Numbered from the stretch's first letter, positions 11,223 to 22,180 are shown. The stretch is 64,000 nucleotides of DNA from Canna indica (GCA_034359265.1 CP136896.1:22165501-22229500); one strand, 5' to 3'. Notes: generated from the letters alone by a model not told the origin. A program made the numbers and translations.

Positions 11223-12465
11223 GTTGGCTTTGATGATTCTCTACCTTTCATTTCTAGCTGTAAATTGATACACTCTATCAGCTTCCCATTTACAATGTTT
11301 ATACTGCATGCTTTAATTTGTATGGTTTTGGATCATTACTACAAAAATATTTACAACATTTAACTCAACATTCTTGTATGCTGAGAGAGTGTTGTTGGAT
11401 CTTATGAAGTATCCCGGCCTGTACCTCCTTGTTACCTAAATTTTTATGTAACCTTATTTGTTTGGTTAGGGGAGATTGTTCTTGGTAGCTTTCAGAAAGC
11501 CCTCAGTTTATGATTAGTTGAATGTGTACATCTCATTACATGACTTTCTAGTTTATTTTGCAATAATTGAAATCTCATATTGTAGTCCGCATAAATGACT
11601 GTCCTCATTGTGTTATTTTTCTGCATAGCCAAAGTAGAAAATAAAATAAAATTGGCTACCAGTGTCATGAACTTACATTCTTATGTCTTTTGATCTTGAT
11701 AGCCAGGTTTTGACCAATGTAATTGTTATGCTGATGAACACTACCTGCCAACTCTATTCACTGTGAGCATTAGACCATTTTGTATTGTCAGGTTGCTAAG
11801 GTGCACGTTATCCAGTACTCTGGTTTTCATGGACTTACATATCTGCATTCCCTAAAACCTTCAGGGCAAACTTCACTTATTAGAGATTTGAACAAGATTT
11901 TATAAAGCTGATTTTGGAGCTATTCGTGAGCAGCTTGGCTTATTTGCAACCTTACTTGGGTCAAGTTCTGTCTTAACTTCTTGACAATTTTGGTTTGTTG
12001 CGTTAGGATCTCTTTTTTTCTATTTTCTTTAATCTAGTTCTACCAGAAGAATCCAAGTCAACTTCAGTATGAAACAAAGGAAACAAATGAATTTCATCAA
12101 CTCTTTGCAATTTGAAGCAGCAAAATCTATTCTGAATTTTTTAGCAATAATTTTTTTCCTTATTTTATGATTAGTTGAATGTACAGATCTCATCACATGA
12201 CTTTCTAGCTCCTTTATGAACCTCTGCCACATATTTTGTAACTTCATTTCTTGTTCTCATCAAAATAGGACGATTTGCTTGCTCTCATATGTGTACAATT
12301 AGTCTTTTGACATTTATTGTTTACTTGTATAACATGATCATGTCAGCTAGTTGAGTTATCTTTACTTATGGTCGCCAGATTTTGAGGGAAATCCTATGTT
12401 GACCACTTGTTTTAATGCAAAAGAATTTATTTTCTGAATGGGTTTTTGACTCCGTGATGTTTTAG
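11223..12465. other. Intron-like or intergenic AT-rich DNA
   Basis: Lies between the TPR exon piece and the first visible CRY-DASH exon, which share orientation. It contains a short repeated phrase (TATGATTAGTTGAATGTACA-like at about 11510 and 12166, each followed by ATCTCATTACATGACTTTCTAG-like text). No upstream cryptochrome exon was found in it. Confidence 0.4.
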
Positions 12466-13661
12466 GTTTATGTCCAGAAGGAAACATGCAGTGAGGAGCT
12501 TCATGTAGAAAGACTTGTCCGCTGCAGTTTGCAACAAGTTGTGCTACAACGATTTGGATCTTCAAACTACAAAACAGTATTTTTGGGTGCTCCACAGGAG
12601 CCTTCCCATTAACTTATCTTGGTTTACCTTTGAGAGCTGAGGGTCTTACTAAGGCCGATTGGACCCAGCTTATCACAAGAATTGATTTGACCTTGGCTTC
12701 CTGGCAGGGCCCTTTGCTTTCTCGGGCGAGGCATCTAACTTTGATCAACAATGTTCTTACCAATGAGACTTCCTATTTCATATCTATCTTCAAGGCACCA
12801 CGTTGGGTCTGTAAGCAAATTGATAGAAGACGAAGGAATTTCTTCTGGACTAGCCGAGAAGACTCAACACCTCACGGTAAATGTTTGGTAAATTGAGATT
12901 CGCTCTCTTGTGGCCGTGCGGAGAGAGGCCTCGAGATTCTAGATCTTCTCTCACACAACCAAGCTAGGCTGGGCAAATGGATTTGGAAGCTTTTTCAACC
13001 CGGGGGATGCTGTGGCAGGACATCTTCTCTTCCCTTTTGATGCAGGAGCATCTGCAGTTTCAGCAAGGTAACAGGAGCACTTGCGGCTTCAGCAAGGTAA
13101 TAGGAGCACTTGCGGCTTCAGCAAGGCAACAGGTAAAACTTGTCGATTAAAGTAAAGCCGGTGGATGGAGGCGCGGGACTATTTCTCAAATCCAGTGGTC
13201 AGCATTCAAATTGGTTTAAGTGAATCCATGTACAGTTGACACATGGCCATCTTTAAATCCTATGGTCAACATTTAGATTGCTTACTTACTTTCTCTGAGA
13301 ATAATGAGCTGGCAATATATAAAGCCAAAAACTCATGTTTTGAACTTAGTTTTTCGATCTTACTGATGTAATTGTAAATTTCCACTTGATAGTGTTGAAT
13401 GAGATTAAAGGGATCTGATTTCAGGAATCTTCCCTGAATCAATCCTCCTTTGATTTCTTAATTGGAATCGGTTTATTCTACTTCACTTTTACCCTAGACT
13501 CTATGAGTTCAACATCGGAGAGCGAACTAACTTGTCGCTTTTATGGAGAAGTAGTAGTGACTTATTCGATGCCCTTCGGCCTTCGTTTCTCATCACGGTG
13601 GGAGAAGGATCCTTTCTTCGATTTTGGCACACTCCTTGCTTCAACGACCTCAGTCTTCAAG

Positions 13662-13666
13662 CTAGA
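13662..13666. repeat. Target-site duplication CTAGA (left)
   Basis: CTAGA directly before the LTR start TGTTGG, repeated at 15451-15455 directly after the LTR end. Confidence 0.9.
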
Positions 13667-14322
13667 TGTTGGCTTAAGGTTTTCAATCTTGGTCTTAATC
13701 TCGGTTTTGATGATAACAAACATGGAACTAATGGTTTTATTGAGAAAACTTTCAGGTTCCATATCGGTTACTGCACGACGTCCGCGATCGAAAAAATCGG
13801 AGAAATCGGAAAATCGAAAGGACGTTGGTCGACGCGCTCAAACTCTTCAAGAAGTTAGAGTTTAGGTTTAGGGTGTATATCATCTTAATGATGCAAAGAA
13901 TCCTAAACCAAATCTGAAACCCAAAACATGAAAACTCGGAAATCGCCCTGGAATCCATTAAGCCTAGGGAGCTCCTTGGAGGGTTATACGACCTAGATAT
14001 TGTCTTGACATAAAAAAATAGCGGTAATTGTTCCTTGGGTTGAAATTAGATAACCAGGTATTTTATAAGGATTTTTTGGAAGCCTTTAGCCTACCCTTCT
14101 TTGACCCGAAAAATTAGAAAAGTTTCGTTTTCGAAAAATTTGTACTAGACCCCAAAAACTAGATTTTGATTTTTTAGATTTTTTTATTGAATCCAAATGG
14201 GGGGTAATCCTTATATAACATTTTTGTTTTAACTTAAAGTTAATAAATATTATATAAGTAGACTTAGTGAAGATGGAACCAGAAAACGAACAAACAGAAC
14301 CAAACTGCCCAGCCCAGTCCAA

Positions 14323-14628
14323 GTTCGATCGACCAGTCGATCGATCGAATGCTGCCAAAAACTGGCAGTAGGCAATTCGGTCGACCGGTCAGTCGACTGA
14401 AGTGTGCCAAAATTTGGCAGAGGGCGCATCGGTCGACCGAAATGCGGATCGCTGAAGTCGCAACTTGCGTTGGTCAACCGATCGATCGATCGGATTGCAG
14501 AACGCAGGAATCACGTCTGGCGGTCAACCCGTCGGTTGATCGCACAGAGAGATTGAGCCAGTGGTCGCTCGAGCGGTCGATCGGTCGGTCGACCGACGAT
14601 CGACCGATAAGCGACCGAACGACGGAAA
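14323..14628 (+). repeat. Palindrome array in LTR copy 2
   Basis: Words CGATCGACC, GGTCGACCGG, AGTCGACT, GGTCGACCG, CGATCGATCGATCGG and CGGTCGGTCGACCG follow one another, mixed with two dyads TGCCAAAAACTGGCA and TGCCAAAATTTGGCA; the second is a perfect 15-base inverted repeat about a central base. The array ends about 55 bases before the TATA box. It is the richest of the four arrays. Confidence 0.85.
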
Positions 14629-14683
14629 CGGCTAGTTTTTCGCCCGTTGAGCCGCCCGTTGACGCACCGTTTCTTATGGGGGT

Positions 14684-14691
14684 TATAAATA
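14684..14691 (+). promoter_or_regulatory. TATA box of LTR copy 2
   Basis: TATAAATA in the context GGGGTTATAAATACCC, followed by CCTTCCTT-like text that is also shared by LTR copies 3 and 4 just after their TATA boxes. Confidence 0.7.
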
Positions 14692-15450
14692 CCCAAGCCT
14701 AAGCCTTCCTTAATAACTTTTGATCACTCCTACACTTCTTTGAGCCATATTTTGATGATTTTTGAGCTTGATTGAGCCACCACTCTTAAAATCCTTAGCT
14801 TTGATCTTTCAACTCCTCGAGCAAGCCTTGACTTCATTGATTCACCATCAAATGCATCAAGAAGAAGCTAGGAAACTTTGTTTGGAGCTAAGTATAAGTT
14901 GTTTTATTTATTGCTCCATTAAGTTGTGTAGTTTTCAGTTATTTCATTGTATTTAAAGTTTGTGTAAACCTAGAGTGCTAGGTTGATCGAGTTGGTGGTT
15001 GCCTTTGTGTTTGAGGCTTAATTCTACCGGTGTAAACGTAGTTTGCTAGGATTAGTTCTTGTTATCCTTAGGATTGAGGTGGGAGAGTGCTCTCGGTAGG
15101 AAGACGGAGACTTCCGGGTGTGGAAGTGCCTTCGGTGTGAGAGCGGAGACTCTCCGGTGAAAACGTCCTCGTTGTAAAGGAAACAAGATAATCTAGTAAA
15201 GCTAGTTTGGAAATCCTAAGCGAGGTGTTTAGGTAGTGGCGTAGACATTGGGGCTGAACCACTATAAATCACTGTGTTAGCATTGATATTGTGTTTGTAT
15301 TTATTATTTTATCTTTTATCACTTCCGCATTTAGTTATTCGTTCGTAAATTGCCTAAGTAATCTAAGAAAATGAATAAAATCAGAATTAGGCAACAAATT
15401 TAGTTAACACATTATTCACCCACCCTCTAGTGTGGCCATTTCATCCTACA

Positions 15451-15455
15451 CTAGA
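15451..15455. repeat. Target-site duplication CTAGA (right)
   Basis: Second copy of the 5-bp duplication flanking the solo LTR at 13667-15450. Confidence 0.9.
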
Positions 15456-16698
15456 TACCCAACACTTTTTTCGGCCGCTACAGCTCTGAACCTCAGTTTC
15501 GCCGATGCCCGGGCTAGAGACAACTCCAGGATGATACAAGGTTGGAACCTGAGCTTCAGATACCTTGTGTCCACTGCTCTACTCAATAGTCTAGTTCAAG
15601 ACTTAGCCCCACTCCTTCCTACCTCTGGAGCCTATTCGATCTCCAGGAAATGGAGCGTGAATGGTGAATTTTCAACAAACCTTTTCTTTCGTATTCTGAA
15701 CTTCAGAGGGATTAGGGATCCCAAAGCCCCGTTCCTCTAACATAAGGGGTGCCCGTCTGCCTACTCGTTACATAGTTGGCTCGTTGAAAGACAACGTCTC
15801 CTCACCAAAGATAGGCTTATCATCTGGAATGTGCCCGTTAGCCCGACTTGTATACTATGCAACTCCAACGCTGAGACACATCTATATTTATTTACGGAGT
15901 GCCCCTTCACCTTAGAGGGTTGGAATCTCTTTCTCAGGCTGACTTGTACGAGCATCTTCTCGCTCACTTTCAGACATTGGGAAGGCCCTTCCTCGGGTAG
16001 GCACAACGAGGGCCTATTGCGCTTCAGGCTGATCATGGTTCGGAGACACAAAATTTGGCAGGAGCGAAATACCAAGCTTTTTGACAACAACAGAAGATTC
16101 TGTTCAGAACTTCCTTCGGATGCCGCGGCGTCCTTTTGTCTTTTGCCTTAACAGGCGCCACCGTTTTATTGTTTTGTACTTTGGATAGTTTGTTTATTTT
16201 CTCTCTCTTCCCCTACTTGTATTCCATTCACATCTATTGAATCGAATACAAGTTTGCTTTTGTTCAAAAAACTCCCCTCCACAAAACAGTGAATCCAAAA
16301 CTAGTACTTGTTTGGGGAAGTACATTGTATTATAGGGATGATCTTCCATTCAATGTGAACAATTTACCTGATTTATATACATAATTTCGTAAAGTAAGTT
16401 CATCCATACCATAAAATTGATGCTCATAAGTCATAACTATTAACATTAAGCATTTTTTACTTCTCGTGCGAAAATACCCTTTGATATAAAATAGTGAGAC
16501 TTCATCTGTTGATGCTCCTCGGCGCATTGCCTTTGAACAATATAAATCATTTTGCAGGATGTTGAATCAAAGTTGACAACTAGGAGTTGCTTCAAGTTGC
16601 CACTGTCATTTGGGCCACCTCCAAGCAGTTGTTCGGATAGAATAGGTGGATGGGGAAGTATTCATTCTCTTGAGCAACTTGGCTTGAAGAAGACAAAG

Positions 16699-17330
16699 GT
16701 GTGTCATTCCACTTCTCAATTAACCCAAGTGTATACTTCCAGTCCTCTGTTCTTGCTTCTACTGCTGTAACAATGCTCAATTAATGGTTCAGGATAAACA
16801 AGTTTAAATGAATCCAGTAGGTTAGGTTACATGGAAAATTTCATTTATTCTGTCTTGATTATTTGGACTATGGAAAAGGAAGGGAAAAAATCTCAACCTG
16901 AAACCAAACTGGTAATAGGGTACAATAGCTCACATTAGGTTGGTCTTGATTATGAGTTTTCTCGATTTTTAGTCAGGTAGGATTAATTGGTCTGGATTTT
17001 TGGATTTCATGTCTTTGATTCTTCCTTTTTAATAATCAAAATTCAATATGGTTGAATGATAACCTAATTTTTCTGAAAATAACCTTGTATGCATTTCAAA
17101 AGAGATGAAATGATACAAGAAAGGGAAGAATGAAAGATAAAAGGAAAAAAAACTGCAAAGTAAAATGTGGGTGGATACAAGAAAGGTTCATAGTGGGTGG
17201 ATAAAGCAAGATCATGGATGCAATTTGTTTCTTCTACATCATCCAATTCCAAAAACCTCTCTGGGTAAAGGTTCGTTTAAAATTGCAGATGAATTGACTA
17301 TTCATCGTGGTAGGCTAGGTTTTAAATGCT
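16699..17330. other. Intron-like or intergenic DNA after the CRY-DASH exon
   Basis: AT-rich sequence between the cryptochrome exon donor (16699) and the LINE target duplication (17331). I found no further photolyase-domain exon here. Confidence 0.4.
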
Positions 17331-17347
17331 AGATCTATAGAAGGCTT
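17331..17347. repeat. LINE target-site duplication, left (17 bp)
   Basis: AGATCTATAGAAGGCTT here and AGATCTGTAGAAGGCTT at 20821-20837, directly after the LINE A-run. Sixteen of 17 bases match. Confidence 0.9.
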
Positions 17348-19044
17348 GCCTCTGGGTAAAGGTGTGCCTTTGGAGCACTGTAACGATGTTGATCTTCATG
17401 CAACTGTCAGCAACTTCGGCTCTCTTATTTCTGTCGATAGATCGGGTGTGAACTGGTCGGACCTTCAGGACTGCCGGATCGAAGTTGCGTGATGTGGCAT
17501 TGACTTCATTCCGCGTTTTATTGAAGCCCACATCTAAGGTACTTCCTTTACAATCCACGTTAATATCATATGGAGTAGGTGGGCAAACTTTAACGCGCAG
17601 GCCAGCGGGGGTGATGCTGACACTCCTTCAGGCGGGTTTGCGGACTCCTCTAGTCATTCTCCAGATTGCGGTTCTGGCGGGAAACACTCTCATGCACTCT
17701 CTCCCTCGGGGGCGGCGGGTGGAGATGGGGCGAGTGGGTTGCCGCCGTCCGGTGCTTCTTCTGCGCATGGAGGCGGAGGAAATCTTGGAGGGGAGGGCCT
17801 TTCTCCTTTGAAACTGAAGGACAAGGCTGTGCCTTCGATGCCGACGGGGTGCTCGGTTACTGGTGGAGTTGCTCCGGCGATCTCTATGTTGGGTCCTTTC
17901 CCGACGATTTCTGAGGAGGCGGAAGGTGCTTCAGGCTTAATCCATCAGTCGATCGCGGTGAGGGGAAATGTTCCTTCTTTGGAGGCGACTTACCCGAACA
18001 CGTCTTCTCGTCTTCTGTTTCAAATGGATGGCTTATTAATGCACATTGAAGACCCTCCTCGTTCGGCGATCCGAGTGAGACATCTGGCACCAGATTTTCG
18101 GGGACTTTTAATTCAAACTCCTGTGGGTCGTAGCGCTAACCATGTGGTCATTAGTGGTGGTGGGCTTTTGGGCTGGTCGGGTGTCCTTGCGGGCCCGAAC
18201 ATGGCCCACGGCAGTTGGATCGGCTCGACATATTCCTGGTGCATGGCACACTTGCTGCTGCTTGTGCTCGCGTCAATATCGACATGTGGCGTTTGGGCTA
18301 CAGGGTCGATCTCTCTTGGGCCCCAGGTGGGGGCGACGAACTGAGAGCTGCGCCTGTTGAGGGTGATCTGGAAGTGGGGCCCCAAGTGGGGGCCATCCAA
18401 TATCTAAATTGGATACCAGCTCCCATGACGATGCCTGCTGCGATAGTCTCTCGTCCTCGATGTGTTCTATTGGAGATCAATGGGAATCAACAGGACTCTT
18501 CCCCAAACTATAACCAGGTAACCACTTTACAAATCTCCTCTCCTATTAGCTGGTAGCAGTTCCTCGGGTGGCTTGTCCGAGTAGCCCGCCATAAATCTTG
18601 GCCACCACATTCCGGGGCATGAATGCGCATTTACAAGGGGTTCCTTGCCGGCAGCGAGCCGTCGAAGCCAGAGGATTGCGAAGCTCTGATCTGATGCATC
18701 TGACACTATGACCCGCGCAAGGAGGCGCTGAATAGTGGAAGAAGGCAGGAAACACAAAAGGGAGACCCTCCTGACGACTCGGCTCGAAGAGAGATGTGTA
18801 AATTACCGTCAATTTTTGACTTGGACTATGATGAGATCAGGGATAGACTGTTGGGTTTGGGTTTTGTGGATATGGATGAAAAAACTTGTAATGCAATCAA
18901 GACTATGAAATTTGGGAAGGGTTGGGGAAATCAATCTTAGTATGTCAGGTGATGGTTTGTTGGGCAGTTTAGAGGGAAGCTCTTCAATGCTTGTTTCTGT
19001 TTGTGTGTGTCTGTTGCTTGATGTTGTGGGTGTTTCCTAAATAT

Positions 19045-19787
19045 TTGTTGTTTCTTTTTGGAATGTAAGAGGTTTTTGTAGGACCTCAAAAAATTCAATG
19101 ATGAAGCTCTTTACTTGCAATTCTAAATCTAGCATCATTTGCATCCAAGAAACAAAGATTGAGGACTTCAATATCACTTGGATGAAAAAGATTTGCGGAA
19201 CATTTGGCTTTGATTTTTCATTTTGAAACTCAAACGGTTTGTCGGGAGGACTGTTAATCGCTTGGAGAAATGATTTGTGGGATGGGATCACTTCCGAACG
19301 AGGAAATAATTACATCGGTTGTACACTCTCTCATAAACCTACTAACCGGAGGTTGAAGATTTACAATATCCACGGCCCACCTGAAAGGGGAGATAAAATA
19401 GATTTTTTTCAGGAACTAGAACATATTCTTAAACACTTTGAATTTGTTTCTCTAGTCGGTGGGGATTTTAATGTTACAAGGGGGGAGTCGGAAAGAATGA
19501 ACTACAGAGGAAATGAAAATGAGGCAGGGCGTTTCTCGGAGATACTGGCTGACTCAGATTTTATTGACCTTCCTTTATTGGGCCGAAGATTCACTTGGTG
19601 TAATAACCACTATACATCGGCTTACGCAAAACTGGATCGAATCTTGGTCAATTTTGTTCTATCTGGATGGTGCAACTCTTGGGCAGTTAAAGTGGGTAAT
19701 CCTAGACTCTCGAACCACTGCCTACTAACTTTGAGTGGGGACATGGATATGAGTGGGACGTGGAAAGGTATAATGTGGGTGAAATAG
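19045..19787 (+). pseudogene. LINE AP-type endonuclease domain
   Basis: Opens with VVSFWNVRGFCR (the conserved WN-RG start), then IICIQETKIED (catalytic Glu), a stop in place after FDFSF, GGLLIAWRND, LVGGDFNVTRGESERMN (the GDFN catalytic motif) and RRFTWCNN. The C-terminal S-D-H catalytic triad motif reads SNHCLL, with Asp changed to Asn. The enzyme nicks the genomic target to prime reverse transcription. Stops and the lost Asp indicate an inactive copy. Confidence 0.85.
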
Positions 19788-19999
19788 CTTTTTGATCTAG
19801 GAATGGAAAAACGCTTAGGGGACGATAAGGCGACTAGCTTCTGGAAGGAAAGATGGTATAGAAACACCAAGCTGGCTGTGGAATTTCCGGACCTTTTTAA
19901 AGCTCACAGATACAAGAATGCTATTGTTGACAAGGTTTTTGATTGAGGATCGAATTCGTGGGATTTTCATTGGATTTCACAGGTGGAACAGATAAATGT

Positions 20000-20564
20000 G
20001 AGGAGACCGCTGGACTTCATTGGGAATCCCATCTTCTCTGGGGGGGCGGACATACACTGTTGGCGTTGGGAGACGAAAGGAATTTACTCTACTAAATCCG
20101 CTTATGCAAAATATATGGACTATGGGACTTCTTGGGAAGCCGCGGGACAAATTTGGAAGTGTAACATCCCGCTAAAATTCAAAATCCACACATGGCTAGT
20201 ACTAAGTGATAGACTTCCAACATAGGGAAGACTGATAAAACATGGCTCGGCTTTGTCGGACGATAAGTGTGTTCTGTGCAATCATGGGCCTGAAGACATT
20301 AACCACATGATGCTCCGTTGTGACTTCGCTAGAGATGGTTGGAGAGCGCTTCTGGATAAGGCCTCGATTGATTGGATGGAATTCCCGATTGAAACCTCTC
20401 AATGGATCGGCAAAATGGATGTCAAGACCAGGTGCATGACGATGATCTGGAGTAGAAACTTATGGTTTCTCAGAAACTGCATAATTTTCAATGACAAAAT
20501 TCCGAATGAGGAAGGTCTGATTGCTTTTTGCTTGGCCATTTGGGATAGAGGGAATGGTCCTTGA
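20000..20564 (+). pseudogene. LINE zf-RVT segment
   Basis: Reads CWRWETKGIYSTKSAY, KIHTWLVLSDRLPT, then a stop, then KCVLCNHGPEDINHMMLRCDFARDGW, i.e. the CX2C...H...C zinc-binding pattern found behind plant L1 reverse transcriptases. Tail region ends about 20564, followed by the 3' UTR. Confidence 0.8.
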
Positions 20565-20837
20565 GAAGCCGTTGCCCGGACTTTTACCAAGTTTTAGTTT
20601 TACTTTTGATGAACCTTGTATGTCATTTACTATGTTCTAGTCTATGGCCACCCACTAGATGGCAGAGGAATATTCATGTCTTAAGTTTTTTCTTAATGCT
20701 TTAATTAGTGGCCGATTGCTGGTCGAGATTTTTAAGGATATGGTGTTTGCACTATAATTGTTATCCTTCATCTAATATAGCATGTGGCCCCTATTGGTCT
20801 CACTTTCAACAGAAAAAAAAAGATCTGTAGAAGGCTT

Positions 20838-20956
20838 TTGAATGAATTCATTGAGTATCTTCTGTCGTCTTCAACTAGATGCTGGGAGTCCTTAATATCT
20901 TGTTCACATAAGAGGCAACTTTCTTCCACCTGAATGCCTTTTGTAATGAACCTCAA
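20838..20956 (-). pseudogene. Possible zf-RVT scrap of another LINE
   Basis: The minus strand reads FITKGIQVEESCLLCEQDI and DSQHL, matching the zf-RVT pattern (LTK-I-----C-LC---ED--HL). It directly follows the target duplication of the LINE before it. Only about 40 codons remain, so the call is tentative. Confidence 0.4.
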
Positions 20957-20990
20957 TTTGGTGTTTAATCTGTTTGTTGTTTATAACCAG

Positions 20991-21098
20991 TAGAAGATGA
21001 GCTTTTTAAGAGGCAACTTCAGTTTCCAAATGAAGCTCGTTCTATCATGCCTCGATATGCAAATATGCTGCAAAGGAGAAAGTTAAGAAAGGCCTGAT
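20991..21098 (+). pseudogene. Possible terminal exon of an unidentified protein
   Basis: After an acceptor-like TTTATAACCAG (ending 20990) the plus strand reads EDELFKRQLQFPNEARS, IMPRYANMLQRRKLRKA and a TGA. The composition is protein-like (charged, no low-complexity) and the stop is followed by AT-rich DNA, as at the end of a real gene. I do not recognise the family. It could belong to the same broken locus as the CRY-DASH exons, but it does not match any cryptochrome part I know and its phase does not fit a direct join. Confidence 0.35.
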
Positions 21099-22052
21099 GG
21101 ATTTCATCTCCAGCTGATAGAAGTTAGTTTGTTTGAGATTTCAGCTTGCTCTATTTATGTGAAGAAATGTGTTGGTTGTTTCTTGATTGACATAATAATT
21201 GACATTTATTTGGCAAGCATAGGTGTCGTGATTTAGTCATACATACCTATCATAACACATGATATTGTAGGGTGAAATATGGTTGGATTTTATTTGCCAA
21301 AGTATAGAGTACCATAGGGCTCGAATTTTGGAGGTTTTTGCTGTTTGGTCATCAACTTGACCTCCGGAGCTGGAGGCCATTTTGCTCGACGACTTTTTTG
21401 ACCCGGCTTCTGCCGATTAATTAATGCATATTCTTTCTAGTAAAAAAAAAGTTCATTCCCTCTTCTCCATTCCTTATTTTGTAGCTTAAGCTTGATATGA
21501 AAATGCCTTGGTTTTTTAAATGTCCTTCTAAGTTGTTGAGGCATTCGGGCCGATTTGTGTCAAATTAGTTCATTTTAAAGTAGGTAGGTTTTAAAATTTT
21601 TATCAATTAAAATCGTCCTTTCTTACCAATTTCACCGTAGACAAAGTCCAAGACTTGTTTTGTTTTCTTCTTCTAGGTTTTATTCCCTCCTATGTACATT
21701 GTCCTCCTTTCCTTGATCTTCAACTTAGTGGTGCTCACGTGTTCAATTTTGAGAAAAAATGACTTAGGTTGGGTTGGGTCGAGTTTTGATCGTTTCACTT
21801 CTCAAACTTAATCCGACCAACCCGAACTAGGTCGGGTCGGGTCAAGTCAGGTACTTGTGTACTCATTTATAAAAATCAAGTTTGAGATGTTTCAAAATAC
21901 GACTCCCGAGAATCGACCCAATTATGGTCGGATTTGCTTGGGTTTTACTCGAACAGGTCCAATTGCTCGACCCAATCCAATTTAAACTAATTGGATTTGA
22001 TGGGGTTCTCGAGTTCATTGGGTATACCCGATATAGTGAACAACCCTACTTC
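21099..22052. other. Intergenic with GGGTCGGGTC-rich stretch
   Basis: No gene seen. The section 21760-22030 repeats GGGTTGGGTCGAG, GGTCGGGTCGGGTC and related words. An A-run (21442-21450) preceded by TCTAG-rich text may be the tail of another truncated LINE; no duplication was found for it. Confidence 0.35.
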
Positions 22053-22180
22053 AACTAGTGCACTTGATCTTCGGAATTAGATACCATTCTTGTACATAAC
22101 AATACCTCTTGTATATCTTTTGCTGATATAATATAAGTTTTTCTCTTTTCTGTTAAAAAAAAGAAACTAGTGCACTTGAT
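22053..22180 (+). mobile_element. Very short 5'-truncated LINE tail with 16-bp target duplication
   Basis: AACTAGTGCACTTGAT occurs at 22053-22068 and again at 22165-22180. Between them lie only 96 bases ending in an A-run, with the TTGTATAT---TATAATATAAGTTTTT phrase typical of plant L1 3' UTRs. This is a dead-on-arrival insertion in which reverse transcription stopped almost at once. Confidence 0.8.

Larger units (their letters stand above)
13667..15450 (+). repeat. Solo copia LTR (copy 2), 1784 bp
   Basis: Starts TGTTGGCTTAAGG and ends CATCCTACA, flanked on both sides by CTAGA. No primer site, gag or pol adjoins it. Joining the outer sides restores a LINE reading (LSLQAR before, RYPTLFSAA after), so the insertion hit an existing LINE. 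A solo LTR with a perfect 5-bp duplication arises from recombination between the two LTRs of one element. The palindrome array (14323-14628) lies upstream of a TATA box (14684). The 3' part carries the conserved CACCCTCTAGTG phrase seen near the end of copy 3. Confidence 0.92.
12579..16280 (+). mobile_element. L1-type LINE (RT C-terminus, zf-RVT), 5'-truncated, with nested solo LTR
   Basis: The LINE enters just after TACAAAACAGT of the cryptochrome exon. It reads FPLTYLGLPLR (the end of plant L1 reverse transcriptase), then NVLTNETSYFISIF and FFWTSRED, then a zf-RVT segment (LLTKDRLIIWNVP, CILCNSNAETHLYLFTECP). It ends in a 3' UTR with an A-rich tail (16267-16272). The last 10 bases before it (ACAAAACAGT, 12569-12578) recur after it (16281-16290); the wider 19-bp flanks match imperfectly, so this is a probable target duplication. 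Coding is broken by stops. A copia solo LTR (13667-15450) interrupts it. Confidence 0.8.
12466..16698 (+). pseudogene. CRY-DASH-type cryptochrome pseudogene, exon split by a LINE
   Basis: Exon a runs 12466-12578 and resumes at 16291-16393, separated by a LINE; exon b is 16558-16698. Exon a reads VYVQKETCSEELHVERLV before the insertion and VWGSTLYYRDDLPF then NVNNLPDLYT after it. Exon b reads KLPLSFGPPPSS and IGGWGSIHSLEQLGL. This matches the CRY-DASH photolyase region KETCSEE-VERLV / WGSTMYHKDDLPF / LPLSLGP-PS / LEKLG. Borders are proper: TTTTAG| acceptor, AAA|GTAAGT donor, TTTGCAG| acceptor, AAG|GTGTGT donor. CRY-DASH proteins are FAD-binding blue-light proteins of organelles. Here a Gln codon became TAA (in YT*FRK) and a LINE sits inside the exon, so the copy is dead. 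FAD-domain exons are missing. Confidence 0.85.
17348..20820 (+). mobile_element. L1-type LINE with 17-bp target duplication, reverse transcriptase missing
   Basis: The left part (about 17348-18550) is an ORF1-like Gly/Ser/Pro-rich segment. The endonuclease follows (about 19045-19787), then, without any reverse transcriptase, the zf-RVT segment (about 20000-20564), a 3' UTR and an A-run (20813-20820). Ends are fixed by the 17-bp duplication. The jump from endonuclease to zf-RVT shows an internal deletion of roughly the whole RT. Together with several stops this makes it non-autonomous and dead. Confidence 0.9.

Noticed and set aside
17739..18344. 201-residue Gly/Ser/Pro-rich frame as a host gene
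   Set aside because: It lies inside the LINE bounded by the 17-bp duplication and fits a low-complexity ORF1 tail.
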